Assembly: GCA_023663135.1 (NCBI GenBank)
Contig: JAMPIE010000001.1
Coordinates: 62,001 to 126,000 of the forward strand
DNA: 64,000 bases
Direction: 5' to 3'
Origin: Alloprevotella sp.
GTDB lineage: Bacteria; Bacteroidota; Bacteroidia; Bacteroidales; Muribaculaceae
Shown here: in pieces, positions 7,364-16,500 of the stretch
Layout: every line of letters begins with the position of its first letter
How positions within the stretch are numbered: the stretch's first letter is position 1
Position numbers and translations under genes: made by a program
Notes under the pieces: model-generated
Databases searched by the model: none
What the model was told of the DNA's origin: nothing
The model's input: only the letters and a program-made list of their open reading frames with translations

Positions 7364-7843
7364 TTATTGTTCGTCAATGATTATCTGTGGGTCGCGGGCG
7401 GATGCGAAGGTTATGACCTTGTTGTACACGAAGTTGGCCACGGTGTAGGCCACCATTCCGATGAGGGTTGCCACTCCATAGCCTGAGATTACTATTTGGC
7501 CAAGGGTCCATTCGTTGCCGGTGAGGAAGGAGTGTTGAGCCAGTACCCACGTGGCGACAAATTGAATGGCGTAGCATATCATGAAGCCTCCAAAAAACTT
7601 GGCGGCTTCTTTGAGTATGGCGCCGTCGGAGCGGAAGACCCATACTTTGTTCCATATAAAGGAATTGACAAAACCGGCAATGTAGCCCAGTGCGTTGCTC
7701 ACCCAAGGGTTGATGCCGAGGAAGTCTTTGCAGATGTATATCACGGCAAAGGTGATAACGGTGTTGAGGACGCCTACTAATGCGTAGCGAATAAATTGGA
7801 TTATGTTGGCGCGATCAATAGTGCCCGTAGACGGCTGGCTCAT
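7364..7843 (-). CDS. GtrA-like polysaccharide-associated membrane protein
   Basis: 159 aa with four predicted membrane helices (about 18-38, 46-66, 82-102, 120-142). YALVGVLNTVITF, NALGYIAGFVNSFIWNKVWVF and the closing NFVYNKVITF are the hallmarks of the GtrA/DPMS family, thought to help move lipid-linked sugars across the membrane. Its ATG overlaps the stop of nth by 4 bp (ATGA), so it is translationally coupled. It is the last gene of pheS-nth-gtrA; the functional link to those genes is not obvious. The exact substrate is unknown. Confidence 0.88.
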   Translation of the reverse strand: MSQPSTGTIDRANIIQFIRYALVGVLNTVITFAVIYICKDFLGINPWVSNALGYIAGFVNSFIWNKVWVFRSDGAILKEAAKFFGGFMICYAIQFVATWVLAQHSFLTGNEWTLGQIVISGYGVATLIGMVAYTVANFVYNKVITFASARDPQIIIDEQ

Positions 7844-8490
7844 TGCTCTTTTGGAAGATTTTTAAGGTGGTGGCGGCAGATGTCGGCGAGGAAACAGTCG
7901 TTGCAGAGGGGCTTTCGGGCCTTGCAGATGTATCGGCCGTGGAGGATGAGCCAGTGGTGGGCTCGGGGCACAATGTCGGCAGGGATGTTGGCCATGAGAG
8001 CACGTTCCGTGGCCAGGGGCGTGCGGGAGCCGGTGGTGAGGCCGAGGCGTTCGCTGACGCGAAAGACGTGGGTGTCAACGGCCATGGCTGATTGTCCGAA
8101 GACCACGGCGAGAATCACATTGGCTGTCTTGCGGCCGACGCCGGGGAGAGTCATCAGGTCGTCGATGGTGGCGGGGAGGTCGCTGCCAAAGTCGTCGACG
8201 AGGCGGCGGGCCATTCCGGCGAGGGCTTTTGCTTTGTTGTTGGGGTAGGAGACGGAGCGTATGAAGGGCAAGATGTCGTCGGGGGTGGCGTGAGCCATTG
8301 CTCCGGGGGTCGGGAATGCCTCGAAGAGGGCTGGGGTGACCATATTGACGCGCTTGTCGGTGCACTGTGCTGAGAGTATCACGGCGACGAGGAGCTGGAA
8401 GGGGGAGCCAAACTCCAGCTCTGTGGTTGGAGTGGGCATCTTCCTTTCAAAGCGTTCGATTATGCGGGCATAACGCTCTTTGATGGTCAT
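7840..8490 (-). CDS. nth: Endonuclease III (DNA glycosylase/AP lyase)
   Basis: 216 aa, normal length. It has the helix-hairpin-helix LPGVGRKTANVIL with the catalytic Lys, then VDTHVFRV with the catalytic Asp. A C-terminal [4Fe-4S] cluster uses Cys189, 196, 199 and 205 in the spacing C-x6-C-x2-C-x5-C. It removes oxidised pyrimidines in base excision repair. It is 26 bp downstream of pheS and overlaps the GtrA gene. Confidence 0.96.
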   Translation of the reverse strand: MTIKERYARIIERFERKMPTPTTELEFGSPFQLLVAVILSAQCTDKRVNMVTPALFEAFPTPGAMAHATPDDILPFIRSVSYPNNKAKALAGMARRLVDDFGSDLPATIDDLMTLPGVGRKTANVILAVVFGQSAMAVDTHVFRVSERLGLTTGSRTPLATERALMANIPADIVPRAHHWLILHGRYICKARKPLCNDCFLADICRHHLKNLPKEQ

Positions 8491-8516
8491 CGGCGATGGG
8501 TATGTGGCGAGAGGTC

Positions 8517-9536
8517 TTAGTGGGCGGGGGCAAACTCGGCGAGGAAGCGTGTGTCGTTTTCGGAGAACATCCTTAGGTCTTTGACCTGATATTTGAGGTT
8601 GGTGATGCGCTCGACGCCCATTCCGAGGGCAAAGCCGGAGTAGCGCTTGGAGTCAATGCCACATGCCTCGAGGACATTGGGGTCTACCATGCCGCAGCCG
8701 AGGATCTCAACCCAGCCGGTGCCTTTGCAGAAGGAGCAGCCTTTTCCGCCGCATAGGTTGCAAGAGATGTCCATCTCGGCGGATGGCTCGGTGAAGGGGA
8801 AGTAGGAGGGGCGTAGGCGGATCTGAGTATCGGGGCCAAACATCTCGCGTGCAAAGTAGAGGAGTGTCTGTTTGAGGTCGGCAAAGGATACGTCGGTGTC
8901 GACATATAGGGCTTCAACCTGATGGAAGAAGCAGTGGGCGCGAGCAGAGATGGCTTCGTTGCGATAGACACGGCCGGGGCAGATGATACGGATGGGGGGC
9001 TGGGTGTGCTCCATGACGCGGGTCTGGACTGAGGAGGTGTGGGATCGGAGGAGGATGTCGGGGTGTCGGTTGATGAAGAATGTGTCTTGCATGTCGCGCG
9101 CGGGATGGTCGGCGGCGAAGTTGAGCGATGAGAAGAGGTGCCAGTCATCTTCAATCTCAGGGCCTTCGGCGATGGTGAAGCCGAGTCGTGAGAAGATGGA
9201 GATGATCTCGTTGGAGACGATGGAGAGTGGGTGACGCGAACCCATAGGCATAATCGCGCCGGGGCGGGTGAGGTCGAGGGATGGGTCGACGGAGTCAGTG
9301 CTTTCCAGGGCCTCACGAAGGAGGTTGATTCGGGCGGTGGCAAAGTCTTTGAGGTCGTTGATGGCCTGTCCGACCTGTCGCTTTTGGTCGGCGGGGACAT
9401 TGCGGAAGTCGGCCATCAGGGCGGTCACGGCACCCTTCTTGGCGAGGTATTTGATGCGCAGAGCCTCCACTTCCTCGGGGGAGGAGGCCACGGAGGCTTC
9501 TATTTCAGCCTTAAGGTTGGCAATCTTGTCAAGCAT
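8517..9536 (-). CDS. pheS: Phenylalanine--tRNA ligase alpha subunit
   Basis: 339 aa, normal length. An N-terminal coiled-coil tRNA-binding arm (1 to ~90) is followed by the class II catalytic core. Motif 2 lies around GRVYRNEAISARAHCFFHQVE and motif 3 in GFALGMGVERI; a Cys pair region (CNLCGGKGCSFCKGTGW) is typical of bacterial PheS. It charges tRNA-Phe together with PheT, which is not in the window. It has its own -7 box at 9563-9570 and leads the pheS-nth-gtrA operon. Confidence 0.97.
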   Translation of the reverse strand: MLDKIANLKAEIEASVASSPEEVEALRIKYLAKKGAVTALMADFRNVPADQKRQVGQAINDLKDFATARINLLREALESTDSVDPSLDLTRPGAIMPMGSRHPLSIVSNEIISIFSRLGFTIAEGPEIEDDWHLFSSLNFAADHPARDMQDTFFINRHPDILLRSHTSSVQTRVMEHTQPPIRIICPGRVYRNEAISARAHCFFHQVEALYVDTDVSFADLKQTLLYFAREMFGPDTQIRLRPSYFPFTEPSAEMDISCNLCGGKGCSFCKGTGWVEILGCGMVDPNVLEACGIDSKRYSGFALGMGVERITNLKYQVKDLRMFSENDTRFLAEFAPAH

Positions 9537-9562
9537 ATCCTAAGTGGGATTGGTTCAGGCGG

Positions 9563-9570
9563 CAAAGATA
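9563..9570 (-). promoter_or_regulatory. -7 element of the pheS operon
   Basis: Minus strand TATCTTTG, an exact TAnnTTTG, 26 bp upstream of the pheS ATG. The upstream element is weak (TGTG at non-standard distance). The 187-bp gap also contains three copies of GGGATGACG (9634-9642, 9644-9652, 9704-9712) of unknown meaning. Confidence 0.5.
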
Positions 9571-9723
9571 CAAAAAATCTGCGTAACACAGATGGAAGTC
9601 GCGCGGGATTATTCCTGTGTGGCCGCGCGGGTCGGGATGACGTGGGATGACGCGGAAGGTTTAAGCCCGGGGGTTATCCCGGAGCGTGGAGGACTCGATA
9701 TGTGGGATGACGCCGGGGGAGGG

Positions 9724-11415
9724 TTATTTGGTGTAGAGGAAGCGGCGGATGGAGCGCTTGGGGGTTTTTTCAAATTCGGTGGGCATGATGCGGAGGTCGG
9801 CGATGTGCTCGTAGGCGGGGAGCTGGGCGTTGAGGGTCTTGATGGCGGCTTGTGCTGCGTCTTGTTGCTGGTCGGGGGTGAGGTGGGCGGTTGCGTCGGG
9901 GTCGAGGTATATGAGGGCTTTGAGGCGGCCTTGTCCGGCATCGATGATGAGACTCTCGGCTACGGGGGGGATGGCGTTGAGGAGCGCTTCGATCTCTTCG
10001 GGGTAGATGTTTTGGCCGGAGGGGCCGAGGATCATGTTTTTGTCGCGGCCGCGGATGGCGATGAGTCCGTCGGGAGATATGGTGCCGGTGTCGCCGGTGT
10101 TCATCCATCCGTCGGTGCCCATGACGGCATCTGTTGCGGAGGGGTTTTTGTAGTAGCCGGTCATGAGGTTGTCGCCTTTGACCCATAGAGTTCCGGGGAT
10201 GTTGGCGGGATCGGGGGAATCGACTCGGATGGACATGCGGTCGACGATGTGTCCGCACGTGCCGGGGCGCTGTTGGTCCCAGGGGGCGTAGCCGATGAGG
10301 GGTCCTGTCTCGGTCATGCCGTATCCTACGGTGAATGGGAATCGGACTTGTCGGAGGAAGGCTTCGACGTCGGCGCTGACGCCTGCTCCGCCGAGGATGA
10401 GTTGCTGAAGGTTGCCGCCGAATGCAGCGATGAGTCGGTCGTGGAGCTTGCGGCGGATGAAGAGGTTGGTCAGGGGGAGACGCCAGAGGGTTTTGAGGGG
10501 CTGTCGCTCGAGCTGAGGGAAGACTTTTTTGCGGATGATCTTCTCGATGACGAGGGGGACAGAGACGATGAGCTTTGGGCGGACGGAGGCGAAGGCGTCC
10601 ATGATGACGGCGGGGGAGGGGGTGCGAGTCACGAAATGGATGTGACAGCCTTTGACGAAGGCGTGGAGGAGGTCGACGAGGAGGCCAAACATGTGAGCGA
10701 GTGGGAGCATACAGATGGTTGAGTCGCCGGGCTGGAGGAAAGTGAGGCCGTCGATGGAATATTGGATGTTGCTCCAGATGGCACGCTCGGGTAGGACAAC
10801 GCCTTTGGGGGATCCGGTGGAGCCTGAGGTGTAGTTGATTACGACGGGGTCGGAGGGTGAGATGGGGGTAGCCGTGGGTATGAAGGTGTCGAAAGGGGGT
10901 GTCTCCTGTAGTTCCGTTGCGAGGGGGAGAGAGGCGAGAGCCTGGGTGACAATGGGCGGCGGAGTGCCGAAGGGGACGAGGGAGCCGAGTTCGAGATTGG
11001 CGAGGAGGATGGAGTCAAGCTGCGAGAGGAGCTCGGAGGAGAATTGCCGGGCGGTGTGGGAGTCGGTGAGGAGGAGCTTGGCGTCGCTGTGCTTGACGAG
11101 GCCGGCGATGTCGTCGGGTCGGAAGTCGGCGAGGATGCTTACGGCCACGGCGCCGTAGGTGACGATGGCGAGGAAGGCGATGGCCCACTCGGCGGAGTTG
11201 CGGGCGCATAGGGCGACGTGGTCGCCTTTATGGAGGCCTATTTGGCGGAAGAAGATGTGGAGACGACCAATCTCGCGAGCCACGTCGGAGTAGGTGTAAG
11301 AGACAGGGGAGTGGAGGTTGGAGAGGGCGGGGAGCTGGCTGTATTGGGCGAGAGCAGCTATGATATAATCGTTGACAGTGGATTGAGGCTTAGTCGTTTG
11401 AGGATGGTTTTTCAT
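9724..11415 (-). CDS. AMP-dependent acyl-CoA synthetase/ligase
   Basis: 563 aa from the chosen ATG at 11415, which overlaps the preceding stop in an ATGA; a longer frame adds 11 non-conserved residues. Adenylate-forming signatures in order: YTSGSTGSPKGVV (P-loop), YGMTETGPL, TGDTGTISPDG, RGRDKNMI, and a C-terminal Lys in EKTPKRSIRR. It should activate a fatty or other carboxylic acid as acyl-AMP and then CoA thioester (FadD-like); the substrate is not readable. No acyl-carrier domain is fused. It is the last gene of the ileS-lspA operon. Confidence 0.88.
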   Translation of the reverse strand: MKNHPQTTKPQSTVNDYIIAALAQYSQLPALSNLHSPVSYTYSDVAREIGRLHIFFRQIGLHKGDHVALCARNSAEWAIAFLAIVTYGAVAVSILADFRPDDIAGLVKHSDAKLLLTDSHTARQFSSELLSQLDSILLANLELGSLVPFGTPPPIVTQALASLPLATELQETPPFDTFIPTATPISPSDPVVINYTSGSTGSPKGVVLPERAIWSNIQYSIDGLTFLQPGDSTICMLPLAHMFGLLVDLLHAFVKGCHIHFVTRTPSPAVIMDAFASVRPKLIVSVPLVIEKIIRKKVFPQLERQPLKTLWRLPLTNLFIRRKLHDRLIAAFGGNLQQLILGGAGVSADVEAFLRQVRFPFTVGYGMTETGPLIGYAPWDQQRPGTCGHIVDRMSIRVDSPDPANIPGTLWVKGDNLMTGYYKNPSATDAVMGTDGWMNTGDTGTISPDGLIAIRGRDKNMILGPSGQNIYPEEIEALLNAIPPVAESLIIDAGQGRLKALIYLDPDATAHLTPDQQQDAAQAAIKTLNAQLPAYEHIADLRIMPTEFEKTPKRSIRRFLYTK

Positions 11416-11627
11416 AAGACAGGTGGGATGGGGCGTGCGATGAGGCATCCGTCAATGACGGAGAGCTCGACGGAGCCGGGGATGAAGCGAGTGGAGTGGG
11501 TCTCTTCGGAGAAAGGGCGGAGGGAGAGGTGGCCTGTTGTGGAGTCGAATTCGGCGAGGTGGAGGGGGTAGGAGCGACCTCGGTATATGATGTTGTGTGC
11601 GAGGATGCGTTGGAGACGGGCGGTCAT
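11412..11627 (-). CDS. 71-aa conserved hypothetical protein
   Basis: Starts MTARLQRILAHNIIYRG, one base after the stop of the DUF4296 lipoprotein (TGACATG), and its stop overlaps the acyl-CoA synthetase start (ATGA). This tight coupling on both sides is why I choose this start over an upstream frame that would add a low-complexity Pro/Ser stretch. A small beta-rich protein without cysteines or a signal; similar short proteins occur at this place in Bacteroidales. Function unknown. Confidence 0.65.
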   Translation of the reverse strand: MTARLQRILAHNIIYRGRSYPLHLAEFDSTTGHLSLRPFSEETHSTRFIPGSVELSVIDGCLIARPIPPVL

Positions 11628-11628
11628 G

Positions 11629-12471
11629 TCAAGAGGAGGATGAGGGGGCGGTGAGGGAACGCTGACGCGGGTCGCGATGGTTGGCGGGGGAGAACCGGGT
11701 GCGGAAGAGGGAGATGGAGTCGAGGGCGGCGGGGATGCGTGGGCGTGAGCGGTCGGTGTCGTAGGCGATGGTGCCGTAGACATACCGGGCGACGCGGGCG
11801 CTGTCGGATATGAGCTGGACGCTCTTCCAGCCGTCGCCTACGGCGCGGACACCGATATGGTCAATGCTGCCATCCATATATTCAACGGCGAGGAAGAGGT
11901 TGAGTCCTTCAGGGCCTGAGCCGGAGAGCTTGGCGCGGAGCTTGTAGACATCGCCTCGCTCCCAGAAGCGGTCGGAGGATAGGCCAAAGGGGATATTCTC
12001 AACAGGGGAGGCGGGAGAGAAGAGGATAGAGCGGGGGAGGGTCCAGACATCAACAGAGTCGCCGTCGACAGAGAGGTCGAGAGAGGCTGAGGCCATGACA
12101 GCCGATGCGCCCTCGGTGGCAGCCGAGGCTTCGGTTGCGGCGATGCGTTTTTCGAGTATGTCAATGACGTCGGAGTAAAGCTCGGCGTAGCGGTCCATGT
12201 TTTTGCCGTAGTACATCAAAGAAGAGTCGAAGACGGCAACATCGTAGCCATGGCGGGCGAGGATGCTCTGCTTGAGGATTTGTCGGGAGGAGTCGGAGGG
12301 GAATGCCCGGCGCTCAGTCTCGACGACACTCTCGCCGATATGTATGTCGGCCATGAGGGATGCCATCTCGGAGGGTGGGATGACACCGTCGGGGGCCTTG
12401 GAGCAGGAGCAGACGAATAGGGCTGCAAAGACTACTGCGAGCAGGAAGTTAAGAGGGCCGGGCTTGTTCAT
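11629..12471 (-). CDS. DUF4296 lipoprotein
   Basis: 280 aa from ATG at 12471 (MNKPGPLNFLLAVVFAALFV), which overlaps the end of lspA by 23 bp. The leader ends in a lipobox-like VCSCSKAP, so it is probably processed by the product of the neighbouring lspA. The region IPPSEMASLMADIHIGE begins the DUF4296 domain (about 30-115). The C-terminal half is a beta-rich segment without recognised homology. An upstream extension of 41 mostly Ser/Pro residues is read across lspA and is rejected. Role unknown; membrane-associated. Confidence 0.82.
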   Translation of the reverse strand: MNKPGPLNFLLAVVFAALFVCSCSKAPDGVIPPSEMASLMADIHIGESVVETERRAFPSDSSRQILKQSILARHGYDVAVFDSSLMYYGKNMDRYAELYSDVIDILEKRIAATEASAATEGASAVMASASLDLSVDGDSVDVWTLPRSILFSPASPVENIPFGLSSDRFWERGDVYKLRAKLSGSGPEGLNLFLAVEYMDGSIDHIGVRAVGDGWKSVQLISDSARVARYVYGTIAYDTDRSRPRIPAALDSISLFRTRFSPANHRDPRQRSLTAPSSSS

Positions 12472-13099
12472 CGGAGGGGAAATGGAGCTCGGAGATGTAG
12501 CGAGAGTAGAAGATGAAGAGCCAGATGACGCCAACGGAGATGGCAGCGTCAGCGAGATTGAATACGGGCTGGAAGAAGATGAAGTGCTGTCCACCTATAA
12601 TAGGAAGCCAAGCGGGCCAGTCGAAAGAGAAGAGCGGGAAGTATAGCATGTCGACAACACGGCCATGGAGAAATGGAGCGTAGCCGCCATCGGGGGGGAA
12701 GATGGTGGCCACGGCGGGGGGGGCGGGGTTGTCGAAGATGAGGCCGTAGAAAAGGCAGTCAATGATGTTGCCGGCGGCACCGGCCATGATGAGCGACACG
12801 CAGATGATATATCCGGTGCGGACGGCACGGGCAGGGCGGGTGAGCCACCATATATAATATGCGAGGGCGCCGACAGCAATGACTCGGAAGATGGAGAGAA
12901 GGAGCTTTGAGCCCATCTCAAGTCCAAAGGCCATGCCGTTGTTTTCGATGAAGAAGAGCTGAAACCAGGGGAATATCTCAAGGTCTTCGCCCATATGGAA
13001 GTGGGTCTTGACCCAGATTTTGAGCCACTGGTCGGCGACGATGATGAGGATAGCCACGAGAGTGGCCATGAGTCCTTTATGCAAGAGCCTTGGGGTCAT
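12449..13099 (-). CDS. lspA: Lipoprotein signal peptidase (signal peptidase II)
   Basis: 216 aa, with four membrane helices. Family motifs are NNGMAFG, GNIIDCL, the catalytic Asp in HGRVVDML, and the second catalytic Asp in FNLADAAI. It cleaves prolipoproteins in the inner membrane before the lipidated Cys. It is about 50 residues longer than the E. coli enzyme because of a loop before the VVD motif (DNPAPPAVATIFPPDGGYAP) and another after it, as is usual in Bacteroidales. It lies between the TraR/DksA-like gene and a lipoprotein gene in the ileS operon. Confidence 0.96.
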   Translation of the reverse strand: MTPRLLHKGLMATLVAILIIVADQWLKIWVKTHFHMGEDLEIFPWFQLFFIENNGMAFGLEMGSKLLLSIFRVIAVGALAYYIWWLTRPARAVRTGYIICVSLIMAGAAGNIIDCLFYGLIFDNPAPPAVATIFPPDGGYAPFLHGRVVDMLYFPLFSFDWPAWLPIIGGQHFIFFQPVFNLADAAISVGVIWLFIFYSRYISELHFPSDEQARPS

Positions 13100-13120
13100 G
13101 GCATAGACGGTGGGAGTGTG

Positions 13121-13504
13121 TCATTTCTTGCGGTCGGCGGTCTTGCCGTCGACGGAGGTTGTGGCGTGGGGCACTGCGCGGAGGCGCTCTTTGGGGATAA
13201 GCTTGCCGGTGACGCGACAGATGCCATAGGTCTTGTTTTCGATGCGAAGGAGGGCGCCTTGGAGTTTCTTAATAAACTCCATCTGTCGGTTGGCGAGGCG
13301 AGCATTCTCCTCCTTGCCGAGGACACCGGCTCCCTCCTCGAGGGTTTTGAAGGTGGGGGAGGTGTCGTCGGTGGTGTTACCGTCGGTGCCGGTGACGTCG
13401 GCGCGCAGGAGCTCATAGTCGCGGCGAGCTTTTTCCAGCTTGGCGAGGATTAGCTCCTTAAACTCGAGGAGCTCCTCGTCGGTGTATCTTGTCTTTTCAG
13501 CCAT
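13121..13504 (-). CDS. TraR/DksA-family protein
   Basis: 127 aa. An N-terminal coiled-coil (about 8-45 and 65-90) is followed by YGICRVTGKLIPKERLRAVPHA, the DksA-type C-terminal segment. Of the four zinc cysteines only one remains (GICRVTG), as is common in the Bacteroidetes members of the family. It probably binds the RNA polymerase secondary channel and modulates transcription, but without a classical zinc finger. It sits 18 bp after ileS and 21 bp before lspA, a conserved Bacteroidales order. Confidence 0.88.
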   Translation of the reverse strand: MAEKTRYTDEELLEFKELILAKLEKARRDYELLRADVTGTDGNTTDDTSPTFKTLEEGAGVLGKEENARLANRQMEFIKKLQGALLRIENKTYGICRVTGKLIPKERLRAVPHATTSVDGKTADRKK

Positions 13505-13522
13505 GAGAATTAAATCAGGGGG

Positions 13523-16500
13523 TTAACGCTCAATGAGGGCATCGACAGCGAAGTCGTCGAGCTCGAGGCGCTCGGCTCCGGGGATGGCGATAGAGTCGGC
13601 GGGCACCACTTGGAGCTTCTCGGCCAGGACTTGAGAGGCGATATAGTCGCTCCAGGCCGCTATGGCCTCTCTGGCATCCATGGAGGGAGAGGCAAAGGTG
13701 ACGGAGATGCGGTCGGTGATGGCATAGTCGCGGCCCTTGCGGATGTTTTGGACGCGATTGACAATCTCGCGGGCGATGCCTTCGGCGCGGAGCTCGGGGG
13801 TGACATCGACATCGAGTGCAATAGTGAGGCTGCCCTCATTAGCCACGAGCCATCCGGGAATGTCTTCGGAGATAATCTCCACGTCGGTGCGTTCAACGAC
13901 GGCGGGCTGGGAGTCGACAGAGAGAGCAATCTGCCCATCGCGCTCGAGGATGGCGACCTGCTCTTGCGACATCTCTTGGATGGCAGCGGCCACCCTCTTC
14001 ATCGACTTGCCGAAGCGTGGGCCGAGCTTCTTGAAGTCGGGCTTGACGCGCTTGACGAGGATGCCCTCGCCGGAGTCGACCGGCTGGAGCTCCTTGACGT
14101 TGATTTCAGAAAGGACGATGGGGGCAATGGAGAGGATGTCGGCCTTCTGGCAGGGGTCGATGGCGGGTACCATGATGCGCTGTAGAGGCTGGCGCACCTT
14201 TATGGCGGCCTTTCGGCGGAGGGCAAGCGCCATAGAGGTGATGTCTTGGGCGAGCTTCATGCGGCGCTCGAGGTCGGCATCAACGGCGGCGGAATCGGCC
14301 ACTGGGAAGAGGGCGAGGTGGACGGGAGAGTCGGCGTTGGTGAGGTCGCGGTAGAGACGGTCGGCGATGAAGGGCGCTATGGGGGCCATGAGGAGGGAAA
14401 CAGTCTTGAGACACTGGTAGAGAGTCTGATAAGCGGCGAGCTTGTCGGGAGTCATGTCGCCACCCCAGAAGCGTTTGCGGTTGAGACGGACATACCAGTT
14501 GGAGAGGTTGTCGGTGACGAAGTCGGCAATAGCTCGAGCAGCTTTGGTGGGCTCATAGTCGTCGAGCGACTCGGAGACAGAAGCCACGAGGGAGTTGAGC
14601 AAAGAGATGATCCATCGGTCGATTTCAGGACGCTCGGAGAGGGGGGTCAGAGGGGCATCGGGATCGAAGGAGTCGACGTTGGCGTAGAGGGCAAAGAAAG
14701 AGTAGGTGTTGTGGAGCGTGGAGAAGAACTTGCGGCTCATCTCGACGACGCCTTCGGGATCGAACTTAAGATTGTCCCAGGGGCTTGAATTGGCAATCAT
14801 GTACCAACGCAGGGGGTCGGAACCATATTTCTCTATGGCCTCGAAGGGGTTGACAGCATTGCCCAGGCGCTTAGACATCTTATTGCCAAAGCGGTCGAGG
14901 ACAAGGCCGTTGGAGATGACGGCCTTGTAGGCGTTGGAGTCGAAGACCATGGTGGCGATGGCGTGGAGAGTGAAGAACCAACCGCGAGTCTGGTCGACAC
15001 CCTCGGCGATGAAGTCGGCGGGGAAGAGGTCGCCGCGGTCAAAGGCCTCTTTGTTTTCGAAGGGGTAGTGGATCTGGGCGTAAGGCATAGAGCCGGAGTC
15101 AAACCAGACGTCGATGAGGTCGGTCTCGCGGTGCATGGGACGGCCTTTGGGTGAAAGGAGGATAATGTCGTCGACGTAGGGGCGATGGAGGTCGATCTTG
15201 TCGTAATTCTCCTTAGTGTATAGACCCGGAATGAAGCCGCGGTCGCGGTAGGGGTTGCTCTTCATGAGGCCGGCGTCGACGGCGCGGTCAATTTCGTTGA
15301 AGAGGGTCTCGACGGAGTCGATGCATATCTCCTCGGCGGCATCCTCAGTGCGCCAGATGGGGAGTGGAGTGCCCCAGTAGCGAGAGCGTGAGAGATTCCA
15401 GTCTTGGAGGTTTTCGAGCCACTTGCCGAAGCGTCCGGCGCCGGTGGATGCGGGCTTCCACTTGATGGAGTCGTTGAGAGTCATCATGCGCTCACGGGCG
15501 GCGGTGGAGCGTATAAACCAGCTGTCGAGGGGATAGTAGAGGACAGGCTTGTCAGTGCGCCAGCAATGGGGGTAGCTGTGGGTGTGCTTCTCGATGCGGA
15601 AAGCCTTGCCCTGAGCCTTGAGGTCAAGCGAGAGCGCTACGTCAAGGCTCTCAGTATCGTCGTCGGCTTGTGGGTCAAAAGCGTTTTTGACATATCGGCC
15701 TTGCCACTGCGAGTAGAGGTCGGTGTTGACCATCTGCTGGACAAACTTGGGGTCGAGGTCGGCGAGGAGGAAGAAGCGACCGGTGAGGTCGACCATGGGG
15801 CGGATGTTGCCGTCGCGATCGATGAGGTGAAGGGGAGGGACACCGGCGGCGCGGCTGACGCGGAGGTCGTCGGCACCGAAAGTGCCGGCGATGTGGACGA
15901 TGCCGGTGCCGTCGTCGGTGGTGACATAGTCACCCGGGATTACGCGGAAAGCACCCTCGCCGGGGTTGACCCAGGGGAAGAGCTGCTCATAGTGGAGGCC
16001 GACGAGGTCTGCTCCCTTGACGGTGGCCATCACCTGGAAGGGGACAGCCTTATCGCCTTTCTTATATTCGTCGAGGGGGATGTCTTTGGCCTTGGCGCTG
16101 AAGAGCGAGCCCATGAGAGCGGCTGCACAGACTACGGTGATTTTCTCGCCCGAGTAGGGATTGTAGGTGCGGACGATGTTGTAGTCAATCGAGGGGCCGA
16201 CGGCCAGGGCGGTGTTGCTTGGAAGGGTCCAGGGGGTGGTGGTCCAAGCGATGAAGCAGGGCGTGCCCCAACCCTTCATAGCGTCGATTGGGTCGGTGCA
16301 GGTGAATTGAGCGATGCAGGTGGTGTCTTTAACGTCGCGGTAGCAGCCGGGCTGATTGAGCTCGTGTGAGCTGAGTCCGGTCCCGGCGGCTGGGGAGTAG
16401 GGCTGGATGGTATATCCTTTATAAAGGTAACCTTTGTTATAAAGCTGAGCGAGGAGCCACCATACGCTCTCAATGTAGCGATTGTCGTAGGTGATATAGG

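Noticed and set aside
9634..9712. Three copies of GGGATGACG as a CRISPR-like or iteron array
   Set aside because: Too short and irregularly spaced; no CRISPR array or cas gene anywhere in the window.
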